A stretch of 64,000 bases of DNA from NCBI GenBank assembly GCA_038030265.1, contig CM075938.1, positions 23,971,009-24,035,008 of the forward strand, written 5' to 3'. Position 1 is the stretch's first letter. Every line of letters starts with the position of its first letter. The notes under the pieces are model-generated. The model was given only the letters and a program-made list of their open reading frames with translations. It did no database searches and was not told the DNA's origin. The stretch is from Corythucha ciliata (lineage: Eukaryota; Arthropoda; Insecta; Hemiptera; Tingidae). Positions 49,485 to 60,000 of this stretch are shown one piece after another. The position numbers and the translations under genes are program-made.

Positions 49485-50763
49485 TTACTTCGTAGTCACT
49501 ACAGGCTGATTTTGCAAAAAATTGCCCAAACCCACAAAAAGTTCAAAAATGTCGCAGTTTTTCTATAATTTAAGGGTGATCCCGAGGTCAACAATTGGTA
49601 CACGTCATACCTACACCACCACAGACAACATGAAACCAAAAAATCGTCTACCCTAATTATTGCAACCTGACCCCCCTTTTTATTTCTTATTTTACTGGAC
49701 TAAAACGGGTGATAAAAAAAAGTAATAATAATTAAATACATGCATAAAAAACTTTCAATACTATATTCAAACCGGCATTTTCTCTTCAAAAAATATCATA
49801 TTATTGAGTCGTAATTTTGTGGGAGCCAACTTACTAAGGGAAGGCGAGGCTAATGCATTCAAGCTCTTTATTTCTATGAGAAACGACCCAAATATCATGA
49901 TCCGTATCACATCCAACTATTTGCTAAATGTGCGTCGATAAAAAAAAAAACTCCACGGGAAGGGTGTGAAAGGGGGGCTTGAATTAGTTGAAAATTCGCT
50001 ACCGCACGGCAAATTGACTCCAGTAATGTGAAATAAAGGCGCTTTCGTATGAGACCCTAGTGAAACAAATCCGTTGGTATGGCAGGGGAGTTCTCGGCGG
50101 AGGGGAGCTATTAAATTAACGCTATGCCTTACTGGACCACACAATTACCAAAAAATTGCATTGACATTGTATTTTGAGCGGTCTTTTTGATTTGCCTACA
50201 GCCTGATTAGTCATAAGTAAAAAATCCTAAGGTGGGCCAAAAAGGGAGGAAAAAAAATTGTTTCGGATTCGAACCCAGGCACTTCGCAATGGTGAAATTG
50301 TGACACACCATTTAACTGAATCTGAAAATTAACGTAATCTAAAAAGTTTTGTTCCGACAGCAGCCGGCCGGGAAAAGTTGCTTTTCATTCATGCGACCAA
50401 AGTCATATGGATTACAAGTCGCGTCGCTTTTGATAAGACACGGTCCTGAAGCATTTTGGGAAAAGCGATCCCGATAGATGCCTCAGCAATTCTTACTTTA
50501 TTCAATTACGAACAAACTTTCATGAAAGGGCGTAGGTTTTTAACTTTTCCCTGGGGGGCTTCTGCTCTCAAATTTGTTAACAATTTGTAATAATCACTCT
50601 GTTTCGTTATGTATACAGTAGATGCGGTTTAAACACCTAGGAATACGAGATCGGATGCTGTAGACTCGTCTCGGCCCTTGACCATTTTTATGCAGGATGT
50701 TCCGAATCTAGCACGGACTTTGTGGATGAAAGTAGACCTTATTTGCAATCGAAAATGCCTTAT
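49485..50763. repeat. Tandem duplication, copy 2 (about 1.28 kb)
   Basis: Near-identical to 47849-49148. To its right the foldback-family sequence continues (CATCATAGCCCGAAACTC), whereas copy 1 breaks off. This side therefore looks like the original right flank. Confidence 0.9.
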
Positions 50764-50826
50764 ACATCATAGCCCGAAACTCAATTGTTTCTGAGATATG
50801 ATTTTCCAAACGTTTTAAAAGGCATA

Positions 50827-51850
50827 TACAGGCGGGTCGCGCTAATCCGAACCCTAGGTACTCCGAACGACGCGGTAATCCGAACGGGCTCCCTCGGTCA
50901 CCCTTCCTCCACCCTCTCTCTGACACTCCTCTCTCCAACTCGGAACGATTCTTGGAACTTCGACTACTGTTTTTCACAGCTCCTCAGTTTTTACTTTCTA
51001 CCAGTTTTTTCTTCCTCTTTTTTCTTAATTCCGTGATGGCTCCTCGTAAACACGTAACTTTGACTCTCAAACAAAAAACCGAAATACTCAGCCTGCTAGA
51101 AAAAGGAACAAGCTACAGTTCCATTGCAACGCAGTACGGTATCGGCAAATCTACGATTGCTGACATAAAAAAAAAACAAAGAGAAGATCGAAAAGTTCGT
51201 CGGAGAAACGGAAAGCGGGCCCGGGAAGAGAAAAACCATAAAAGCTCCTGAATATCCCAAGGTAGAAAGTGCACTTTTCATGTGGTTCTTACAGCAAAGG
51301 AGGTTGCATGTTCCGGTGAGTGGGGAAATGTTGTGTGAAAAGGCCCGTCTTTTCCATCGTCAAATTTCACCAGGACCAGATCACCAAGATTTTAGAGCAT
51401 GTAAAGGTTGGTTAGACAACTTCAAAAGGCGCCATGGAATTAGACATCTCAAAATTACAGGCGAGAAACTATCGAGTAAAATCGACGCAGTACAACCTTT
51501 CCAAACCGCATTTGAAGATCTTGTCCATGAAAACAATTTTACTCCTGATCAAATTTATAATGCAGACGAAACAGGGTTATTCTGGCGCATGCTACCAGAC
51601 CACACTTTGGTGTCGTCGAAAGAAAAGAACGCTGCTGGCCGGAAAATTATGAAAGAAAGAATCACCTTCATGCCGTGTGCCAATGCTTCAGGGAATCACA
51701 AGCTTCGTTTGCTCGTCGTGGGAACGGCTAATAAACCTCGGGCTTTCAAATCAGTTTGCTATCGAGGACAAAAAAATGCACGGGTGACTAGAGACTTATT
51801 CTTGGATTGGTTTAAAACACGACACTTCCACAGGTTGAAACTTCTACAGA
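50827..51850 (+). pseudogene. Truncated Tigger/pogo-type transposase and 5' end
   Basis: A TA at 50827-50828 followed by CAGGCGGGTCGCGCTAATCC and further CGGTAATCCGAAC text is the typical start of a Tigger element (TA target, CAG start). The protein starts at 51036 with MAPRKHVTLTLKQKTEIL and the helix-turn-helix SYSSIATQYGIGKSTIADIK. A single-base frameshift near 51225 moves the reading into the next frame. That frame holds the CENP-B/Tc5-type second DNA-binding domain (GWLDNFKRRHGI) and the first DDE aspartate block (YNADETGLFWR). The match ends after LFLDWF at about 51820. The other two catalytic acids, the C-terminus and the 3' TIR are missing, so it is inactive. It lies in the DOCK intron, in the same orientation as the gene. 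Confidence 0.92.
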
Positions 51851-51880
51851 CGCACGTCAATGGGTTGACAGACAGTTTGT

Positions 51881-53660
51881 GAACGGGCCTTATTACAACC
51901 AGGAAACTTAGACTTACTATGCAAAAAATTTCATGTTCTGACAATAATAAGTAGGTAACTAGTTATTAAAATTCGTTCAAGATTCCCGAAATAAATAAAT
52001 AAACATTTAATTTGTTGCAAAGGTAGCCCCCCCCCCTTTATCGTTAACCACGGGTGTTCCGGTTTGATGGGTCTACTAACTCGTTACCCTAATCATCCTT
52101 ACAACACGCAGTGCTACTTCAGTACTTTAACCTGGAGTGCTTTGCAGCATTGATCCTGCGTCTTTCACAGCATTTAGTTTTAATGTTATGATCGTATTGA
52201 CGATATGTTCGTTGAAACTGTAACGAAGGGACAAAAACACGATGAGAACAAGTATCGTCAGGAAGAATAACGCCCAATTTTACAGCTTCTTTGGTGGTGG
52301 TGGTGGGGGGAATCCGACTCTCCCACCCAGAAGAAGTAGCCTCAGTACGACCCTGATCTTCAAACTATACAATTTCTGCTCTGCAGTTCACAAAGGACTA
52401 AAATAAAGGAACCATGTAAACTGAACTTGAATGAAATAAAGAACGAAGTGCTTGTGGGATCAAAAATGAGAAATTTATTTGAGACCGCTGATTTAGGGCG
52501 GGAGGGGGTGGAGTAGTGCAACTTGTAATCCATATGACTTTGCATGCGACAATCGACTAAAACCTCATAAGTTTGAATGATATCAATAAATTATGAATGG
52601 CATTTAGGCCATAGTAAAAATTCAAAATCATAAAAACTTGTTTTTAGTGCATTTCATTCAAAATTTTTTACCGCAGGCCCTTTCTTGGCACCAACTCGGC
52701 GGGAACAAAGTGATGAGTGAACACCACAGTGAACAGAGTCGGATGGGTTGCCTATAGATTGGAAGGGAGGCTTTTGTAAGAGGAGTTATTTGCAATTAAA
52801 ATATTTATAGTACCTAAATTCATAATTTATTGATATCATTCCAACTTAATGGGGTTTGAGTCAATGAGGAAGTTTCATGGATCAGAACTTATTCATAAAT
52901 CTATTTTTTAAGGTTTATTTATGCTAAAATAGAGCATAAATCGTGATCCGTTCGTAAAATAATCCAACAGTTAATAAATACGCGATTTTTGAAGTTTTAG
53001 GTCATTTCAAACACGCCAGGTAGCATGTTTGTGTCATATGCGCCTTCCGAATAAAAATTTGCCGGTAACGTAGCTGTCGGAGAGCGGTTTGTTTTGTTTC
53101 TTTGCCTTATTTTCTACTAGAGCTCTCCAATAATAAAATAATGGAGGATAAACAGATGAGCTATTTAGAGGCATGAAAAGGACAGAGAATACATGGGATA
53201 TTACGTTGCGGAAAATGTTCGTTTTGGCGGGATTTCAAATATGTCAACTTTTGTTGATAACTAAAAAATATTTCTGAAGTGTTTTAAATTTTTATTTATT
53301 TATTTACGGGGAAGGATTGATATGCCTCATCGAAAAAAAAAATTTTTGGAAAATGTGAAACTTCCTCATTGTCGCATGATTGAAATGCACTTTTCCCGAC
53401 AGGCTGCTGTCGGAACTTTTTTTAAAATAAATTTTCTACTTTCATTCATTAATTTTTTTCATTTTTGTTTAATGATAAGCCAAACAACATGTTTCTGTTA
53501 TTTATCACATTGAAATAGTTTCTGTTATTTTCCAAAAAAAAATCCTAGGCGAGCAAACTGGCTAAAAATCGCTAAGGCTTAGGCTCCCTCCATTTTTTTT
53601 GTTTGTAGCAACGTTATTAACCAATGAGGCTTTCAAGCAAATTTTTCAACATCATTCCTG
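51881..53660. other. Intronic, no feature recognised
   Basis: AT-rich with a poly-C run near 52026. I see no gene, RNA or clear repeat structure. Confidence 0.4.
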
Positions 53661-53815
53661 CAAATTAGCTCGGTGCACACGATGCATTTTTTGAAGCATG
53701 ATAGCCTGCCTGTTCTAAATAAACATCCGGTCACTACCGGGGATCATAATAATGTTTTTTTTTCTTCATGCATGTATACATGCTTCGAAAAATGCATCGT
53801 GTGCACCGAACTTTA
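53661..53815. mobile_element. Palindromic MITE (GCTCGGTGCACACGATGC ends)
   Basis: TTAGCTCGGTGCACACGATG on the left opposes GCATCGTGTGCACCGAACTT on the right. It also shares ACATCCGGTCACTACC with the 2121 family. The right half recurs at 2672-2762. Confidence 0.85.
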
Positions 53816-56800
53816 GAAATCGAAAGGAGATCTCTTCTCAACGGGCAGGATTTCCACAACATAGTCTGTCCTTTTTGTGTATGATAGATAAATGCATCTT
53901 TTTTTTCTTCTTTTTTTGGGTGCAATTTCCGATTCTTCTTTTCCTCGTGTATTGTATAATATAAAAGCGTTCCTTAGGGAATTAAAATAGTTTCATTTCA
54001 TTGTAAATTACCCTGATCGTGCTTAGGTTGCGTCTGACAGGTTTCTTTTTGACAAAACTCAGAAAGCCACCCGCCCATTGTACAGACTACACTAGTAAAT
54101 TATTCATGAACACGTCCGGAACTAGCTGGGACCATTCGATTTTCTGTAATAGCTGATTGCGGAAAAGTATGACTGCATTTGAGAGATTGAGACGACAGCA
54201 GGGTTTCCAAATAGTATACATTTACAGTCTGAAGTACAAAAAGGCTTTGAGGCGGTAGCTTTTAGAGGATATTTTCCAAAGTACCTAATTAGTTATCAGA
54301 AAAGTTGTTGCTAGCTTTTACCATTAGAGTCTTCGTTTGGGACAATTGAGTTGTAAGTTCTTGTTTTCTTGTGGGCAGACCTAATATGCCTCACGCCTCG
54401 GCCTCAGGAGAGTGACCCAGTTAAAATAGGAGCTTAGATATTGATATGCGCGATTGTTAAATTATTCGGATAGTCGATTTCCAACGTGTATGGATCATAA
54501 AGAAATGCTTAAAATTGCTTAGTTTCTGCTTAAGAAATAATTGGGAAATTTAAAATCTCGTGGCTCCACTCCCGAAAAAATTCGAACGTAATTGAAAAAA
54601 TTTACCTTCATTTTGCAGATATTTTAAAATTATTTTTTGCACCCTCTACATCACCATTTCGAGGGGTGACGATTCCCGCAATGCATCAAAGTTGCCAGGT
54701 GCAACTAAAGAAGACCCGTTCTCCTCGTTGAAAAATTTGTCTTGTAGGAATAGAGGGTGTTCCCCTATTATGTCGGAACTCGTGGTTTTCATGCTTCTCA
54801 TGTCGAGATTTATATCAAGGGATAAGTAATAAGAGAATTGTAATTTTTGTCCTGTAAATAGTGTATTTACTTCAATTTACTAAGAATTCGACAAAAAGAG
54901 TCTATCCGAGAAGCATCTCTTAAATGTACTATTGCAACTTAGAATCCGACAATATTCTACCCAATCTCTTCAGCTTAACTAAAACAATTACATCCTGGGA
55001 GAAATTTAAAATTGTAATTTTTTTATTTACCCACGGATTTTCATTGTACATATCCAGGCCAGGCCAGGGACAGATATGCTGTAGCTAGTTTCATCAACGA
55101 TAAATACATAAAATACGCCGATGAAAACTCTAGAGGTTTATTAAGATTGTTGATGCGTTTTAATAAGTATATAATATAAGATAAGATTGCTAATTGCCTC
55201 TTTTCGTAGCTGGGGTCGATTCCCCTGTGGACCACGTGATATTGTTGTGCTGATTCATTTTTAACATTGAGCCCCGTGTTCAGTTTTTACTTTGTGTATG
55301 TTATTCGAATCGTTTTTGTAACAAATACTAAAAGCATTGCCCTAAAACAACTCAAATGAGTCGTTGGCCTATAAATACGTAATTCAAAATAATGAAGTGG
55401 TCAACTGGACGTCGTTTTGGGTGGATTGGAAGATATTGAGATCCCAGATGAGAACTTCCAAAATTGCTCATGACTGCTTGCGTCCGTCATTTTAAAAATA
55501 TTTCAATTTTCGTAAGCATTGGATGAAGGAGAATGTTTCAGTAAATTCCTTCCTCTCTGAAAGGCTGAAACTTCCAGGTTCAAGCTAGAACTTCCCGGGC
55601 CTTTTCACGTTATGTATTTTGAAGTATGTAGTCAATGAAGGCTGTTCGAAGGGTCATTACTCTTTTCTAGCTTGTTTTAATTTAATTCAGGCCTCCAGAC
55701 AAGTTTTTATTTAGCGTAATTGCAGCTAAACGCCCACTGTTTGATACACCAAGGGAAGGGAAAGGATAAATTGATGGAAGTTTGTGTTTTCCCGTTTTTC
55801 GATGAGTGAAAACCCAAGTGGATGCTTGATGGCGCGTATAATTTGATTATGCACCTCTCCGCTCTATTCAATTTTCTTCGATGAAATTTCATGTTGAGCT
55901 TCCTGCTTCTAATTGATTCTATCCGAGTATTAAATTCAGTTTTTACGTTGTGTATGTTATTCGAATCGTTTTTGTATCAAGCATGTACTAAAAGCATCAC
56001 CTCAGAACAACTCAAATAATCTTTTTTTTTTTTTTTTTTTTTTGTTTTTTTTTTTTTTTGGAACTACCTAGTTGAATGAATTTAACTCTTTCAAAAAATA
56101 GATTTTGATTATTTACTGTCTTCACAGACCCGGAGTGCCTCGTTTTAGCTGCGTGGACGGAGATGATAAAAGAACGAAGAACAATGTTTTTCAATTATGT
56201 AGCGATATAATAAAAGGCTGCCTGATGGACGGTACCTGTATGGCATTTAGTTGCCCTGCCCTGAGATTCTAATACTCATCTCAAAGTGTTTATTCTGTGG
56301 TAATACTGGTCTTTTAAAACTGTCATATGCGTCTAAACAAAAAAGCTCGTATATTGCATTTTTTTGTTGAACTATACCTACACACGCACATCCCTCCCAT
56401 CGTGGTGGGGTCAAGAATGTTGTTATTCAATTTTCATGTCCCAAGCTTTATTTATCTTACCTGTTTGGTGTCAAGAATACAACTCAGCGAATATTTTTAA
56501 TTTTGACACCTACACCCGTGTTAGGTAACGCCCTTATAGAGGTTTGGTTTACGTCGTGTGTTGCTGGTCCGTTACAGTACGCAAGTGATTTTTTCCCCGT
56601 TTCACTTGAATTATCCTTGATCAGGTTTAAAGAGAAAAGATGAACCATAAGAGCGACTGTATTTTAAAGAAACTCTACCTAACTTACTATAGTTTCACTG
56701 TTATGGTATGAACAAGGATGACCTAAATGCGACATTTAGAAATTAGTGCCACTTTTATGCTCCCACGATCAAAGTTTCGTGGCATTTTTTTAGTAGGTCG

Positions 56801-57029
56801 AGACAGTAAACATTGACTAGGTACTTTAATGGTTTTTTCTATTGCGTTTAATTAATGAATACTAAGTATATAAGACTAGATAGGTACACATTTTATTTTC
56901 GCTGAGGGTTTCAGAATCGGTCACCCTGGTAATACGGATAGATACATACCTACTTTATTTTTCAAAACTATCTAAAGCCAGAAAAATATATATCCGAATT
57001 TTATATGATATGACTTGCTTTATTTCCAG
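53816..57029. other. Right part of the DOCK first intron
   Basis: A 75-bp direct repeat occurs at about 55288-55363 and 55939-56017 (GTGTATGTTATTCGAATCG.., ACTAAAAGCAT). The second copy is followed by a run of about 40 T. A B-box-like GGGGTCGATTCCCC sits at about 55213. No gene is seen. Confidence 0.5.
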
Positions 57030-60000
57030 TGTAAATTACACCTCGTCGAACCTATCGACTTCGAAAGCTACATTCTCAAGAATAAAACAATTTTACAAAA
57101 TGACCCCCAACGAGAACTGCTTCTATATCCTTCCGACGATATTTCGGTGATGATTTCCCCGTTTATTTCTTTATTTTGCCCTGACTAATGATTCTTTTCC
57201 ATAGACCATCGTCCATCCACGGAAATTTCGCACTCTCTACCCAACGACTCCAACAGAAAGTGAGCTCTCTGACTGCTCACTGTTTACAAAGGAGTGCGTT
57301 AAAAGCTATACTTCGGATTGGAATTTGATTCATTATAAATATTCGGCATATTCTGGGTCTTACTTAGAACTTCCCAAGTAATGATGTTAGATCGTTTTTG
57401 ATGCCGGCTACGGCTATTTTAACGACAATTAATCGGTAGGATACTGAAATCGGACGAGTTGAAAGACGAAGTTTACGAAGTTGACACGGACTTGGATCAA
57501 ATCGACGAGGAGCTTACAAAAAACGATGGCATTACAAAGCAAGGCTATTTGATGAAGGGCCCTGAAGTTGGGAGCGATCGAATGTTCCCTAATATTGGGT
57601 CAAAATCATTTAAACGGCGCTATTGTTATCTGAGGTAGTCCTAGGATGAGAAAGGATAAACAGAATTAAAATTTGACAAAATTGTGTTCTCTTTTAGACG
57701 TGAGGTGGATGGCACTTACATTCTTGAGTTGCACAAAGACGAAAAAAAGGGTGAAGCCAAAGCAACGATTGTAATGGATTTTTGTAATGACGTCGTTAAG
57801 GTATGCCTGCATTAAATTCGCAAATATTGTGTAAAAAACGTTGTTCATCTTGATTCGACTTGACAGAACACCAAAAGGGGCAAACATTGTTTTGAGCTGC
57901 ACATGACCGCTGGTCATAAATCCTATTCGCTGGCGGCAGACAGTGAGGCAGAACTAAACGACTGGATTTCAAAGCTGCAAAGCGTCATTCATCAAAATAA
58001 ACTGCAAGAAGAAAAAAGAGCTGGATCATTAGAACGAAGTAAGGTCGCATTTTCCATCGTAATTTTCTCACTACTTATTCATCGGAACAAAACAGCTAGC
58101 TCCGTGTCTTCGCTACCAGCTACGCCAGGGTCTGAAACCGGACCGTCAATCAGTAACAACAATAATAATAACGACAATATGTACGGGACCTTGCGTGGTC
58201 TCGAGCAGAGCGTGAACCCTCAACTTTTGAAGTACGCCCGAGAAACGGACACGTCGATTGCTCTAGCTCGGAGGGACAATCGTAGGCGTCTTTTTTCTGT
58301 TTATCCTTTTATGCCGGTAACTGGAGTGTTTTCAACCAATGTTTTTTCGCGAAGTTTTAACGCCTTTTTTTTAGCACTCGAGAACGTCCTCCCAAATGGA
58401 CACTACTGAGCCGTATAGAGAACGATTTGGTCGTCGAATACTTGTTCGTTGCGTTGGTTTAAGATTTAGACTTCAAGCATCCCTGACGACTGACAAGGAT
58501 GCTCTTACTCAGGTGAGTAACATCGCTGGTGTTTTGAAACATCTTAAAACTGAAATTTCTGTTTAACCAGATCGAACCGTACATGTTAGTGGTTAGTTTA
58601 TTCGATGCTCGGGAGAATCGTAAGCTCACCGAGGATTTCCACCTAGAAATCACTTGCGATGAAGTCGAAGGAATGATATTGCCGCCCGAAGGCTCGTCCG
58701 TAGACCCTCTGTCGGATCTAGATCTACCAGATGAATGGCTGGACAACCCAAATCAGGCAGTGCTGAGCGTCAGCAATCCACACGCAGACGTGTATCTAGT
58801 CGTTCGTATAGAAAAAGTCCTTCAAGGAGGGGTGGCACAGGCATGTGAGCCATACACACGTACTACCAAAGACCCGAAACTCGGGTATAAAGTGCATAAA
58901 ACAGTGCAAACGGCCGCCACTCGCTTGGGGAAGTATCGCATGCCTTTTGCCTGGACCGCTAGGCCGCTTTTTCGGTTGTATAGTGATGAAATCGATACGG
59001 GCTCAGACTTTCCTGGTATTTACCGTCAGGATCCGACGAAAATGAAGGATGAAGAGTTGCTCAAAATCTTGTCAGACTACAGAAAGTGCGTATTCACCGA
59101 AATTGACTTATACTCAGTTTAAATCTTTTCTTCTTTCAGACCTGACAAGCTTAATAAACTTCCCGTTATTCCCGGCTGGCTCCAAATAAAAGTTGAACCG
59201 CTCATCGATATACCTCAAAGTAAAGACCTCATTGAATCCTTTTTAGTATGAATAATCGCCAGTGAAAATTCTTTTTCTTTCAGATTCACTTACGCCTAGT
59301 CTTAAACCTCTTAAACCATTCCCCATGCCTCCAACAGGACCCGCCACTCTTGAAGTGGCTGAACTCTTCCCAACAACGCATCCCTACATGTCGTTTGTCA
59401 ATCATTTGTATGTATATCCCCAAGCGCTGTCTTTCGACGCTCAGAAAACTTTTAGCCGAGCACGCAACATCGCCTGTGTTGTTCAGTTGAAGGACAGCGA
59501 TTCAGCTACCAGTGAACCTTTACCGGTAAGTGTGACGGCGTCAATGCTATGGTTACAAATAAATAATTTGCTCTCTACTTCAGTGCATCTATTCCCGAAG
59601 TCGAGGGCGAAAACTAGTCAGTTGGAGTTCATGTTGCGTCCTTCACCATAACACAACGCCGAATTGGTACGATGAAATTAAAATCGCCCTTCCGACCAGT
59701 TTGACGTCCAATCACCATCTGCTGTTTACATTTTACCACATATCCATCGAGGGGTCAAAAAAGGGAAATGGCGTGGAAACGCCTGTCGGATATGCTTGGC
59801 TACCGTTATTATCCAAAAATAGGTACGTTTCCATCATCGCTCAATAACACACGAGAGCTTGGCGCGTGAAATCTCTGAACACGTGCTTTCGCAGTGAAAC
59901 ATCCTGCCCATACGTTCAGAATAACGCAAAGCTTACATACTTAGCCTTTGCTCGGCTCAATAGAAAACTTAAAATTGTGTTATGTTAATCCTTCTAACTT

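Larger units (their letters stand above)
49145..49485. other. Linker between the duplicated blocks, flanked by 19-bp direct repeats
   Basis: TTATTCATTATATCAATCT occurs at 49145-49163 and again at 49467-49485. The 300 bases between carry a tRNA-like gene. An inverted pair, GAGTTTCGAGAAACAATGG and CCATTTTTTCTCGAAACTC, surrounds that gene. Confidence 0.85.
36660..57029 (+). other. First intron of the DOCK gene (20.4 kb, repeat-filled)
   Basis: Bounded by the donor GTATGTTTTG and the acceptor TTATTTCCAG. It contains foldback elements, a cluster of MITEs, a tandem duplication with a tRNA-like gene, and a truncated Tigger element, all listed separately. Stretches 36660-37714, 42507-43616, 45023-46523 and 51881-53660 hold nothing I recognise beyond homopolymer runs. 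Confidence 0.8.
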
